From: Bacillota bacterium
Lineage (GTDB): Bacteria > Bacillota > Clostridia > Acetivibrionales > DSM-1351
Reading direction: 5' to 3'
Length of the DNA stretch: 64,000 nt
NCBI GenBank assembly: GCA_023391425.1
Contig: JAEWAX010000133.1
Location: 80,734-144,733 of the forward strand
Position 1 is the first letter of the stretch. Each line of letters starts with the position of its first letter. A model generated the notes under the pieces. The model was not told the origin of the DNA. It worked only from the letters and a program-made list of their open reading frames with translations, and searched no databases. This document shows positions 8,685 through 17,716 of this stretch, piece after piece. A program made the translations under genes and the position numbers.

Positions 8685-9548
8685 TTATTTCATTTCAAAA
8701 CCATATTTTTTAAACACCTTAATAACCTCTGGCGTTGATAAAAATTTCAAAAACGCTTTTGCTTCTAAAGTATGCTTGCTGCTTTTTAGCACAGCTACAG
8801 GATATATGACAGGCTTGTGGCTGTCTTTTGGAGCTGGACAAACAACAGTAATTTTTTGAGACGTAGCTGCATCTGTTGCATATACAACTCCACAATCAAC
8901 CTCTCCACCCTCTACCCATGTAAGTACCTGTCTTACATCACTTCCATAGTTTGATTTAGATTTTACTTTATCCAATATACCAAGTGAAGTAAATATCTCT
9001 TGCGAATATTGTCCAACAGGCACACTATTAGGTTCTCCTAAAGCAATTTTTGAAACCTTGTTTGTTGCTATATCCTCAAAGCTCCGGATTCCTTTTGTAC
9101 TACCCTTTGATGTAATTAATACAACTTTGTTTACAAGCAATTCTTTCTTTGTTCCATCTTGAATTAATCCTTTTTCTTCAAGTGCAGTCATTTGTTTTTT
9201 CGCTGCTGACATGAATATGTCTGAGGGTGCTCCTTCTTCAAGCTGGGTCTGCAAAGCTCCAGATGAACCAAAGGTGTATGTAATAGTCACATCTGGTGCT
9301 ACAGATTTATACATATCTGCGATTTCTGCAGCGACATCAGTTAAACTTGCTGCTGCCGATACAATAAGTTCAATTTTTTTTGCTGGTGCTGATGTATCAG
9401 TAACCGATACTTCTGATGGAGTTAAACTTGATATCTCCGCTGAAGTAACTGCTACTTCTGATTCTTTTGCAGTACAGCCTGAAAACATCAAAAATATAAT
9501 TGTTATTGAAAGTAGAAATATTAATACTTGTCTCTTTTTCTCTACCAT
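8685..9548 (-). CDS. modA: Molybdate-binding lipoprotein ModA
   Basis: 287 residues. A signal peptide with lipobox (LMFSGC, Cys at about 25) and a Ser/Thr/Ala-rich tether precede the binding domain. Conserved ModA segments are VSAAASLTDVAAEIADMYK, VTITYTFGSSGALQTQLEEGAPSDIFMSA and VDCGVVYATDA. It captures molybdate (possibly tungstate) outside the cell for ModBC. First gene of modABC, with GGAGG before the ATG. The leader holds a 26-bp tandem repeat. Confidence 0.9.
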   Translation of the reverse strand: MVEKKRQVLIFLLSITIIFLMFSGCTAKESEVAVTSAEISSLTPSEVSVTDTSAPAKKIELIVSAAASLTDVAAEIADMYKSVAPDVTITYTFGSSGALQTQLEEGAPSDIFMSAAKKQMTALEEKGLIQDGTKKELLVNKVVLITSKGSTKGIRSFEDIATNKVSKIALGEPNSVPVGQYSQEIFTSLGILDKVKSKSNYGSDVRQVLTWVEGGEVDCGVVYATDAATSQKITVVCPAPKDSHKPVIYPVAVLKSSKHTLEAKAFLKFLSTPEVIKVFKKYGFEMK

Positions 9549-9560
9549 TGGTTACCTCCT

Positions 9561-9612
9561 TAGCCTTATATAGACTAGCTTCAGCTTAGCCTTATATAGG
9601 CTAGATTCAGCT
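9561..9612 (-). repeat. Two tandem 26-bp repeats in the modA leader/promoter
   Basis: Units at 9561-9586 and 9587-9612 differ at two positions. Each contains, on the minus strand, a CTATATAAGGCTA-like core, and the upstream copy is palindromic (TAGCC-N7-GGCTA). The position directly upstream of the modA ribosome site suggests a duplicated regulator site, possibly molybdate-responsive. TATATA-containing repeats recall ModE boxes, but the match is loose. Confidence 0.55.
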
Positions 9613-9676
9613 TATTTTTATTCAACCTTTTACAGTTGAAATATACTACTCTTTGCAGTGCGGTTTATTTATTTCT

Positions 9677-10477
9677 CTATCCAAACAAAATTTCTTCTGC
9701 TTTGTCCCTTAAAACAGTAGCTTCTGCACGATTAGGTTTTATGTCGAAGATTTGTTCTGCTGCAGTTATAAATTGATTTAAATCACAATTTCCTGCCCGT
9801 TCACCAATTCCAAAAAGAGTTGTATCTATATATTTAGCCCCTGCTTTAGCGGCTTCCAAGGAATTGGCAACGGCCATTCCAAAATCATTGTGTGCATGAA
9901 TGCCTATAGGAATTCCAGTATGGCTAATAATCTCTTTGATGGATTGATACGTTCTTAAAGGTGTTAAAACCCCTACAGTATCAGCAAATCGTATACTTGA
10001 GACCCCTATATCCTTTAAAATATTGGCTATACTAGTTATAAATGTAATATCTGCTCTTGAAGCGTCCTCAAGTCCAACCGTAACTATATAGCCTTTATCT
10101 AATGCCATACTAACGCACTCTTGCAAATTTCTCTGGAGCCACACTTTATTCTTTTTGAGTTTAGAATAAATGTGTACGTAGGATACTGGTGCACTAATAT
10201 GTATAATATCAGGACAGCAGTCAAAGGAGTGTTGAATGTCCTCTTTGTTCATTCTGTTCCAGGTTGATATTTTTGATTCTCTCCTGTTACCCATAATTTT
10301 GCAAATGGTGTCCTTTTCATACTTTCCCATTGTAGGAATTCCCGCCTCTATTTGATACATTCCCGCTCTGTCCATTAATAGGGCAAGCTTCACCTTCTCA
10401 TCCATATTAAACGCAAAACCTGGACTTTGTTCTCCGTCACGAAGGGTCGTATCTATCAAATATTTCGTTTCCTTCAT
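9677..10477 (-). CDS. nifV-alpha: Homocitrate synthase alpha (catalytic) subunit, split NifV
   Basis: 266 residues. The DRE-TIM catalytic motif LIDTTLRDGEQSPGFAF opens the protein, and GIHAHNDFGMAVANSLEAAKAGA (HxH metal ligands) and GIGERAGNCDLNQF follow. Only the TIM-barrel catalytic domain is present; the accessory half is the next gene upstream, as in Clostridium pasteurianum NifV-omega/alpha. It condenses acetyl-CoA with 2-oxoglutarate to make homocitrate for FeMo-cofactor. The ATG at 10477 has AAAGGGTGAT upstream; a TTG at 10498 overlaps this site. It follows nifV-omega by about 30 bp. Confidence 0.9.
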   Translation of the reverse strand: MKETKYLIDTTLRDGEQSPGFAFNMDEKVKLALLMDRAGMYQIEAGIPTMGKYEKDTICKIMGNRRESKISTWNRMNKEDIQHSFDCCPDIIHISAPVSYVHIYSKLKKNKVWLQRNLQECVSMALDKGYIVTVGLEDASRADITFITSIANILKDIGVSSIRFADTVGVLTPLRTYQSIKEIISHTGIPIGIHAHNDFGMAVANSLEAAKAGAKYIDTTLFGIGERAGNCDLNQFITAAEQIFDIKPNRAEATVLRDKAEEILFG

Positions 10478-10507
10478 ATAAAAATCACCCTTTTGCAAAA
10501 AGTATAC

Positions 10508-11467
10508 TTATCTAGAAAGCTTATTGGTTATCAAAACAAATTCCTCATCGGTTATACTTCTTCCTAACCTAATACTCTCTTGCTGTATGTAAAGCAAGAG
10601 TTCTGCAATCATCTCATTTGACATTGAAATACCGTACTCTTTTAACTTTATTTCAATTGTTGTTCTACCAGAATGCTTACCTATAATTATTTTTCTTTCC
10701 ATTCCAACTATTGATGGCTCAAAAGGCTCATAGTTAGAGCTGTTTTTTAATATTCCATCTACATGAATGCCTGATTCAACTTCAAAAATGCTACTACCTA
10801 TTACTGCCTTATTCTTTGGGATAATTTCATCAGTTAATTCTTCATATAAGCTTTTTATTTGTACAAATACCGATAAATCTAGATTCGGTTTATACCGTTT
10901 CATAATCCGAAGAGCCATAATAACTTCTTCTAAAGCAGCAAAGCCTCCGATGCCAAAGAAGCTTACTACCGCATTGTTTCCACCATTTAAAACCCACTCA
11001 GTAGCCAGTGCACTTGCACAATAGTAATTATTTTGAGGACAGAACTCAATACGACCATTATTAATTTTTTTTAACTTATTGAAAACAGATAAATAATCAT
11101 GTTGCAACAAGTCATCAAGTCCTACAATTCTGATGTTTTGATAATCAGACAATTTCTTCATTAAGGTGATTTCTCGTATGTCATTTATCTGAACTTCAGA
11201 TATAGTTCCGAGAGGTGTATCAAATCCACTATATCTACAAATATATTTGCAAAAGCCTGGATAATGGCTTATCTCGGTTGGATCCTGAACTCTTAATATT
11301 GTCTTGTCTCGCTCAATATTTTCTTTAAGTAGCATATATATAGGAACATTAATTTCTATAAAATTTATTCCTGTCTTTAGTAGTAATTGGTATAGCTCCA
11401 ACAGCTTTCTTTTGGGGACAGCTTTATTTTTTAGAGAACATAGGGTAACATCTGTAATTCTAATCAT
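10508..11467 (-). CDS. nifV-omega: Homocitrate synthase omega (accessory) subunit, split NifV
   Basis: 319 residues. The N-terminal half resembles a degenerate TIM barrel without the DRE catalytic motif (MIRITDVTLCSLKNK). The C-terminal half carries the homocitrate-synthase accessory signature ESGIHVDGILKN, YEPFEPSIVG and IIGKHSGRTTI. It completes the enzyme with the alpha subunit encoded immediately downstream. The split is typical of clostridial nif operons. A GGGGGAC site precedes the ATG. Confidence 0.88.
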   Translation of the reverse strand: MIRITDVTLCSLKNKAVPKRKLLELYQLLLKTGINFIEINVPIYMLLKENIERDKTILRVQDPTEISHYPGFCKYICRYSGFDTPLGTISEVQINDIREITLMKKLSDYQNIRIVGLDDLLQHDYLSVFNKLKKINNGRIEFCPQNNYYCASALATEWVLNGGNNAVVSFFGIGGFAALEEVIMALRIMKRYKPNLDLSVFVQIKSLYEELTDEIIPKNKAVIGSSIFEVESGIHVDGILKNSSNYEPFEPSIVGMERKIIIGKHSGRTTIEIKLKEYGISMSNEMIAELLLYIQQESIRLGRSITDEEFVLITNKLSR

Positions 11468-11577
11468 AATAGGTCCCCCTTTGATTTTTAGTCTATAATT
11501 TAGCCCCCATTAGTACAAAAAGAATTAAGTGAACAGGACTTCACTACTGTCAAAACTTAATGGAGCTTACGGTTAAT

Positions 11578-11882
11578 CTAAATCAATAATTCTTTTACCT
11601 TTTCTCCCCCTACCAAGTGCTTTTCTACAATAACTTCCACATCATCTTCAGATACGTTTCCATACCAAGTACCCTCAGGATAGATAACCACAATTGGTCC
11701 TTTGTCACAAATTCCAAAGCAGCCTGTATTGGTTACCATTACTTCACCTGACATATCCCTATCATCTATTTCCTCAATAAATCTTTGAATAAGTTCTACA
11801 CTCCCTTTTGAATGACAAAAGCCTTTCTGTGTTCCGTTTATTCTACAGCTTGCACTAAAACATGATATTTTGGGCTAACCAT
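11578..11882 (-). pseudogene. Thioredoxin-like [2Fe-2S] ferredoxin gene, frameshifted near its start
   Basis: From the ATG at 11882 the frame reads MVSPKYHVLVQAVE and stops. A second frame, joined near 11850-11856, reads ASCRINGTQKGFCHSKGSVE, then MVTNTGCFGICDKGPIVVIY, PEGTWYGNV and GGEKVKELLI, ending at TAG 11578-11580. This is the clostridial thioredoxin-fold [2Fe-2S] ferredoxin found beside nifN-B in other clostridia. Compared with family members I recall, a net four bases are missing around GTG|CAA, which removes the first cluster Cys of the VCTSC motif as well as the frame. Three later cysteines (GFC, GCFGIC) remain. It may be a real lesion or a sequence error. Confidence 0.82.
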
Positions 11883-11948
11883 AATTTATAGTCCTCTCTT
11901 TCTAATTAGAATTGGAGTAATTCGTTCGCCAATTCCAAAAAATTATAT

Positions 11949-14684
11949 TTACACAATAAGTTTTTCTACTGCTTGCTTAACTGCATTTTCTATTCTGTCA
12001 TAAGTTGTAAAGGTTTCAATAGACTTTTCCTTTAATCTCTGTCTTGGAGCTTCACCAATACGCATAGCCAAAACTCCATTACAATCCTTCACAGATTCAA
12101 GAATGGCTTCCATTTTGCCCTCTTTATTTCCTCCGCCCATTCCATCACAGCTATCAGAACCTTCACAGTATTTAGCTACACTTCTTCTCTCTTTGAACCG
12201 TATGCTTTTATTCTTGTACTCATATATATAAAAGTCACTTGCGTGACCAAAATGTTGGTCAACCAATATTCCGCTCTTTGAAGAAACTGCAAATAATAAA
12301 GGTTTTTCTTCTACTGTGGTTTGTTTTTCACTTTCGCAGGAACTGGTACAGTCTCTGAAGCTTATAGATTGGTCATTGTCCAGAGTTCCAATGGCATCTG
12401 CTCGACATTGGTGGCAATGATACATCTGTTTCAAGATCTCCCCGCAACGTTTTCTCATCAGCATAATTTCTTTATTACTGGTTAGTGGCATATTCTCAAA
12501 AGCACTTCCTGATACTGGAATCATCTGCATAATATTAGTTATTTCACAGCCAAGTTCCTTGGCCTTTTCTACAATTACAGGAATATGATACTCGTTAATT
12601 CCCTTGAGCATTACAATATTTACTTTACAGATAACTCCAAGTGAAGTCAGTCTTTTAATCCCAGCTAGCTGGTTAGCCATAAGGATTGCTGCACCTATTT
12701 CACCAAAGTATCTATGTCCCATATAATCAATGTGTTTATAAATTTTTGCTCCAATATTAGGGTTAACTGAATTAATCGTAACTGTAACATGGGATACACC
12801 CAGCTCAACTAATTCATCTGCATAAAGAGGAAGTAAAAGACCATTAGTGGATAAACAAAAGGTAACCTCAGGATCTTCTTTTCTTATCAACGATAATGTT
12901 CTCTTTGTATTTTCAAACTCAGCCAATGAATCCCCAGGTCCTGCAATTCCAACCACCTTTAGTTTGGGTATTTTTGACTTAACCAGCTTATACTTTTGGC
13001 ATGCTTGCTCTGGAGACAGCACTTCAGTAGTAACACCAGGTCTACTTTCATTTGGACAATCAAACTTTCTGACACAGTAATTGCACTGAATATTGCATTT
13101 AGGTGCTATTGGCAAATGCATCCGTGCATACTCACTACCACAACCATTGAAACAAGGATGGGTTTCTGTCTTTTTCGCATTTATAGCTTTAGTATCCACT
13201 ATATTGATATTTTCCATATTCAAACTCACCCCATTCTCGTTATTGGTATATTTGTTTGTTATACCTGTAATAATATTTGACTCTTGTTCCATGTTCGTTA
13301 TAATAGGATACTCATCTTCCTTATAATACTTTTCATACATTTCAATTCTGAAGCTATGCTCTTTTTGGGAAAGTATTATATTTGTTACTCTATCAAGTAA
13401 TGACAGTGAACCTTCATAGCCGAGAGTTCTAACTCGTTGACCTCCAACATGATCATGTATTGGAAAGGTACACCGTACAAGTGGAATCTTGAATTTTTCT
13501 TCAATCCTTCTTGCGTCTGAGCTGCCTACCATTATATTTGCGCCCAATTGTAGTGCATACTTTTCGATAGTATCAAAATCACAATTATCTAAAATCTCAA
13601 ATTTATTTATATGAAGAAAGTCTGCTACCTTTTGTATTTCACTTTCAAGCTTTTCTTTCAAAAATCCACATGCAGACCCAGTTGAAACCAAAACTGGCAT
13701 TATACCATTCTCAACAAATAGACGTGTAACTGAATATACAAAATCAGGTTCTCCACATATTACAGCTCTACCTTCAGCATTATATTTATGAGAATCAATC
13801 ATAGCATCTAGATATCTTCCACGTTCTTTTATTATCTCTTCAGTTGTACTGCCGCCAACCTTCTCGAGCTGTGTAATAAAGGCATCTGTATCTCTAAGAC
13901 CTATGGGTAAGTTACATCTAACCACAGGCACTCCATAAATGTCTTGTAAATACTGTGCCGGAGAATTTTCATCTCTGATAAATGCGGAAAGCTCAATTGT
14001 AAGTTTTGCTCCTCCCATCAGCGAGATATCTTCAAGGGATGTTCCACCAGCTGGCAATCTATTATAGACATCCATATGCTGACCATCTAAGTTTTCAGAT
14101 ATATCAGGAAGTAATATATACTCAATATTCATTGAATCTAGTATGCCTTTTAGAAATCGTGTGTCAGCTGGAGAAATTAATCCGGTAATAATATTAACCT
14201 TATTGTTTTTTTCCGGCTTCATTTCTACGTTTTCAACAATTACTCTAAGTGCCTTAAAAAATCCTTCATACTGTGTTCCAGAGTACCCTGTAGAGGATAC
14301 TGGTATTATCTTCACTCTGTTTTGAGGATGGAGCTCATAAAAATTGTTAATGATTCTCGGTATATCCTCACCAATGGTTTCAGCAAGACAGGTGGTTGCT
14401 ATAGCTATTACTGCCGGATTGTACAATTCAATCATGTTTTCTAGCCCCTTAATCAAATTGTTCTCTCCACCAAAAACTGTACCCTCCTCTGTCAATGATG
14501 AAGAAGCAATATCCACAGGTTCATTGTAATGTGTAGCCATATGACGCCTTATATAAGTGCTACAGCCCTGAGAGCCGTGAAGGATTGTCATGCAATTCTT
14601 AATTCCATAAAAGGCACTTACAATACCCATTGGAATACACATTTTACAAGGATTTACGCTTAAATTTACTAAGTTTTTACTCAT
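11949..14684 (-). CDS. nifN-B: Fused FeMo-cofactor assembly protein NifN-NifB
   Basis: About 911 residues from the ATG at 14684 (GGGGGGAGC just upstream). Residues 1-450 are NifN: VNPCKMCIPMGIVSAFYGI, ILHGSQGCSTYIRRHM, and the VGGQRVRTLGYEGSL region near 430. A linker leads to NifB from about 510: PCFNGCGSEYARMHLPIAPK, the radical-SAM cluster motif CNIQCNYC, then CPNESRPGV. The C-terminal NifX/NafY-like domain contains VDQHFGHASDFYIYEY. NifB makes the [8Fe-9S-C] core and NifEN matures it, so the fusion joins two consecutive steps. The same fusion is known from Clostridium pasteurianum. Confidence 0.95.
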   Translation of the reverse strand: MSKNLVNLSVNPCKMCIPMGIVSAFYGIKNCMTILHGSQGCSTYIRRHMATHYNEPVDIASSSLTEEGTVFGGENNLIKGLENMIELYNPAVIAIATTCLAETIGEDIPRIINNFYELHPQNRVKIIPVSSTGYSGTQYEGFFKALRVIVENVEMKPEKNNKVNIITGLISPADTRFLKGILDSMNIEYILLPDISENLDGQHMDVYNRLPAGGTSLEDISLMGGAKLTIELSAFIRDENSPAQYLQDIYGVPVVRCNLPIGLRDTDAFITQLEKVGGSTTEEIIKERGRYLDAMIDSHKYNAEGRAVICGEPDFVYSVTRLFVENGIMPVLVSTGSACGFLKEKLESEIQKVADFLHINKFEILDNCDFDTIEKYALQLGANIMVGSSDARRIEEKFKIPLVRCTFPIHDHVGGQRVRTLGYEGSLSLLDRVTNIILSQKEHSFRIEMYEKYYKEDEYPIITNMEQESNIITGITNKYTNNENGVSLNMENINIVDTKAINAKKTETHPCFNGCGSEYARMHLPIAPKCNIQCNYCVRKFDCPNESRPGVTTEVLSPEQACQKYKLVKSKIPKLKVVGIAGPGDSLAEFENTKRTLSLIRKEDPEVTFCLSTNGLLLPLYADELVELGVSHVTVTINSVNPNIGAKIYKHIDYMGHRYFGEIGAAILMANQLAGIKRLTSLGVICKVNIVMLKGINEYHIPVIVEKAKELGCEITNIMQMIPVSGSAFENMPLTSNKEIMLMRKRCGEILKQMYHCHQCRADAIGTLDNDQSISFRDCTSSCESEKQTTVEEKPLLFAVSSKSGILVDQHFGHASDFYIYEYKNKSIRFKERRSVAKYCEGSDSCDGMGGGNKEGKMEAILESVKDCNGVLAMRIGEAPRQRLKEKSIETFTTYDRIENAVKQAVEKLIV

Positions 14685-14700
14685 GTCGCTCCCCCCTATC

Positions 14701-14788
14701 ATTTTCATTTATGTTAACATTTTCATTTATGTTAGCATTTTCATTTATGTTAGCGCTTTCATTTATGTTAGCGTTTCATTTATGTTAG
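14701..14788. repeat. Five tandem 18-bp repeats between nifE and nifN-B
   Basis: Unit ATTTTCATTTATGTTAGC begins at 14701, 14719, 14737, 14755 and 14773, the last copy slightly shortened. On the minus (transcribed) strand the unit contains an in-frame stop and no ribosome site, so it is not coding. It separates nifE from the nifN-B ribosome site and could arise by slippage. An RNA- or protein-binding role is unknown. Confidence 0.85.
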
Positions 14789-14833
14789 TATTTTTTCTAA
14801 ATAGCACGTCTGTGTCTTTTTAACTCTTCACTT

Positions 14834-16189
14834 TTATGTTTTTAAATATTGCCAAACAGGACTGTTAAGTGATAAATTAACTTCTTTTGTAAAGTTTATT
14901 ACCCCATCATATCCTGCAAGTGCATGCTTTCTCTCGTGGTTATGATCACAAAAGGCTATTCCCAGTTTATATGCTAGTGGTCTTTCTTTTACACCTCCAA
15001 CCAATATATCTGCACCCTTTTCTTTCATAAAGGCTTCTAATTCTGCTGGATTAGCATCATCTAAAATTACTGTATTTTTTCCAACCAATGTGGAAATCAA
15101 CTCATAATCTTCTGATTTTCCTGTTTGTGTTCCAACAACTACAGTTTCAATGCCCATTTCATTAAACTGTCTTATAAGCGAAATTGCTTTAAAGCCTCCA
15201 CCTACATAAATCGCAGCTTTTTTACCCTCTAAATTTTTTCTATATTTATCTGAAAAACTTTTCAGTCTATCTTTTTCAATGCTTATAAATTGCTTTGCTT
15301 TCTCAATACTTTCCTCAGTTCCAATAGCTTCCGCAACCCTAAGCAATGATACTGAAGTGTCCTCGACACCAAAAAAACTAACCTTGATAAATGGGATTCC
15401 CATTTCTTCTTCCATTCTTTTTGCGAGGTAAGTCATCGAACCAGCACACTGTACCAAGTTAAGTTGTGCTGTAGGTGCTTTTATCAGAGTCTCGTAATTC
15501 GCATCTCCTGTAATAGTAGAAACAACAGGAATTCCTATTATTTTTAAATAATTTTTAATAATCCACATTTCACCTGCCAGATTAAAGTCTCCTAAAATAT
15601 TAACACCCTTAATTTTTGCTTTATTTTTATGAGGTTCAATAAGTGACAAAAGAGCATTGCACGCCATCTTATAGCCATATGACTTATTGCCTGAAAAACC
15701 AGGAGATTTTACTGGGATAACTCTAATACCATATTTTTTTTCAGCACTTCTACAAGCTGCCTCAACATCATCACCAATTACCCCTACAATACATGTAGCA
15801 TAAATAAATATTAATTTTGGGTTATGCTTTTCTACAACTTCATCAATTGCTGCTGTCAACTTCTTTTCTCCACCAAAAACAATATCCTGTTCACTCAAAT
15901 CTGTTGAAAAGCTATTTCGATATAAATCACTACCACTCGAAAGACTTCCTCGGATATCCCAAGTATAGCTAGCACAGCCAATAGGGCCATGTACGATATG
16001 GAAAGCATCTGTAATAGGATTTAGCACTACTCTAGCACCACAGTAAACACAAGCTCTTTGACTCACAGAACCAGATAAGCTGTCACTATCGCACTTTATT
16101 TTGCCATTGACTACTGTGGTACTGGTATTGCCTTTACTACCATTAATAATAAAATCTTTTCTTTCATCCAAAATTTTTACAACTTCCAT
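14834..16189 (-). CDS. nifE: FeMo-cofactor scaffold subunit NifE
   Basis: 451 residues. NifE features include ACVYCGARVVLNPITDAFHI, VHGPIGCASYTWDIRGS, DIVFGGEKKLTAAIDEV, IYATCIVGVIGDDVEA and the C-terminal AFCDHNHERKHALAGYDGVI. With the NifN part of NifN-B it forms the scaffold on which FeMo-cofactor is completed with Mo and homocitrate. AAGGAGGG precedes the ATG. About 160 bp with a GC-rich hairpin separate it from nifK. Confidence 0.95.
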   Translation of the reverse strand: MEVVKILDERKDFIINGSKGNTSTTVVNGKIKCDSDSLSGSVSQRACVYCGARVVLNPITDAFHIVHGPIGCASYTWDIRGSLSSGSDLYRNSFSTDLSEQDIVFGGEKKLTAAIDEVVEKHNPKLIFIYATCIVGVIGDDVEAACRSAEKKYGIRVIPVKSPGFSGNKSYGYKMACNALLSLIEPHKNKAKIKGVNILGDFNLAGEMWIIKNYLKIIGIPVVSTITGDANYETLIKAPTAQLNLVQCAGSMTYLAKRMEEEMGIPFIKVSFFGVEDTSVSLLRVAEAIGTEESIEKAKQFISIEKDRLKSFSDKYRKNLEGKKAAIYVGGGFKAISLIRQFNEMGIETVVVGTQTGKSEDYELISTLVGKNTVILDDANPAELEAFMKEKGADILVGGVKERPLAYKLGIAFCDHNHERKHALAGYDGVINFTKEVNLSLNSPVWQYLKT

Positions 16190-16239
16190 ACCCTTGACCC
16201 TCCTTTTTTTACTTTTTATTAAAACATATAAATTTTATA

Positions 16240-16272
16240 TTAAGTCCAGCCGGTGTAAGCCGGCTGACTTAA
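16240..16272 (-). promoter_or_regulatory. nifK-nifE intergenic hairpin
   Basis: TTAAGTC(C)AGCCGG, a six-nt loop, then CCGGCTGACTTAA: a 13-bp stem with one bulged base. On the transcribed strand it is followed by an AT-rich stretch without a true T-run. It could be a partial terminator or a 3' stabiliser that keeps nifHDK transcript above nifE/N-B, as expected from the stoichiometry. Confidence 0.65.
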
Positions 16273-16351
16273 CTCTTCTCTATTTTCTTGACTTTCCCCC
16301 TAAAACTCATTAACAAAAATAGATATACCATCATTGCATGTTTAAAATTAA

Positions 16352-17716
16352 TTACATTACAATTTCAAAATCTTCATCTGAGCATTCTTTGTCTTGTCTG
16401 TCCATAAGCGCATCAGCAATCATTTCAACCAATCTCATAGCTCCTTTATAGCCTACGATTGGAAAATAGGAATGTGCATATCTGTCAAGAACCGGAAATC
16501 CAGCACGAACAAACGGAATATTCTCTGCTCTTGCAATCTGTTTTCCATAAGTAGTTCCTAATAGTAAATCAACCTTTTCATTCTTAATCCACTGATGTAG
16601 TTCAAACAAATCACCTGCTGCCTTAGCAGTGCAACCTTCAACGCCATACTGCTCAAATAGGTTTTCTGCTAATCTTACAAAGTTTTCGCCAGGTGTACCT
16701 GTTAATACAAACTTTGGAATCATACCCATTTCCAGAACTAGACGAGTCAAACCTAACACAGTATCAGGGTCTCCAAATATTGCTACAGTTTTATTATAGA
16801 AGTAAGAATGTGCATCAAGGATCAGGTCTACCAATTGTCCACGTTCTTCCTCAAGTTCATATGGAACTTGTTCATTTGATAATTGTGTTAGTTCCATAAT
16901 AAACTTGTCAGTTGCATCAATTCCAATGGGTAGCGGAAGCAGTGTATAAGGCACCTTACATTTTCTTTCTAATACCGTGGCTGGTTCTTCACTAGTCAGC
17001 TCACCCAGGGCCAAAACCTTTTTACAATCACCCAAACCTACAATTTCAGGAACAGTTGTGCCTCCTTTAGGATACATTGAGTAGTCTCCTGTCATTGGCG
17101 AATCCATAACACCACTTTGATCTGGAAACATTGTAAAAGGTATTTTCATTAAACTTACTATTTTTTTCATTTCTCTTATATCACCTGGATTCACAAAGCC
17201 TGGAAAAATAGCAATTTTGCCATTACTAGTACCTGTTGACTTTGAAAGATAGGTAATAAAACCTGACATCATATTATAAAACCCGTTTATATGTGATCCT
17301 ACATAACTTGGTGTATTCGAGTGTACAACTAATTTTCCCTCTGGAATGTCCATGTCTTGAATATATGCATTTAAGTCATCACCTATAGTCTCACTGAGGC
17401 AAGTAGTATGCACTGCAATAATGTCTGGATCATATATGTCAAAAACATTCTTTACACCTGTTCTAATATTGCTACCACCACCAAATACAGATGCACCTTC
17501 TGTAAAGGAGCTTGTAGATGCAATAGCTGGTTCTTTGAAATGTCTTGTCAAAAATGTTCTGTGATATGAAGCACAACCCTGCGAACCATGACTGTGAGGC
17601 ATACAGTTATGTACTCCAAGTGCTGCGTATATTGCGCCAACAGGTTGACAAGTTTTACATGGATTTACTCTAAGAGCACTACGATTTGAAGTTTCTTTTG
17701 GAGTTAATTTAAGCAT
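16352..17716 (-). CDS. nifK: Nitrogenase molybdenum-iron protein beta chain NifK
   Basis: 454 residues, the short clostridial form. VNPCKTCQPVGAIYAALGVH, CMPHSHGSQGCASYHRTFLT and VHTTCLSETIGDD contain the P-cluster cysteines. FPVLDRYAHSYFPIVGYKGA closes the cofactor-like domain. It pairs with NifD in the alpha2-beta2 MoFe protein. Its ATG overlaps the nifD stop (TAATG), so the two subunits are translationally coupled. Confidence 0.97.
   Translation of the reverse strand: MLKLTPKETSNRSALRVNPCKTCQPVGAIYAALGVHNCMPHSHGSQGCASYHRTFLTRHFKEPAIASTSSFTEGASVFGGGSNIRTGVKNVFDIYDPDIIAVHTTCLSETIGDDLNAYIQDMDIPEGKLVVHSNTPSYVGSHINGFYNMMSGFITYLSKSTGTSNGKIAIFPGFVNPGDIREMKKIVSLMKIPFTMFPDQSGVMDSPMTGDYSMYPKGGTTVPEIVGLGDCKKVLALGELTSEEPATVLERKCKVPYTLLPLPIGIDATDKFIMELTQLSNEQVPYELEEERGQLVDLILDAHSYFYNKTVAIFGDPDTVLGLTRLVLEMGMIPKFVLTGTPGENFVRLAENLFEQYGVEGCTAKAAGDLFELHQWIKNEKVDLLLGTTYGKQIARAENIPFVRAGFPVLDRYAHSYFPIVGYKGAMRLVEMIADALMDRQDKECSDEDFEIVM

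Noticed and set aside
12847..13326. Plus-strand frames inside nifN-B
   Set aside because: They lie fully within a strongly conserved gene on the other strand and have no ribosome sites.
14701..14788. Tandem array considered as a CRISPR
   Set aside because: The 18-bp units are directly adjacent with no variable spacers, and no cas gene is present.
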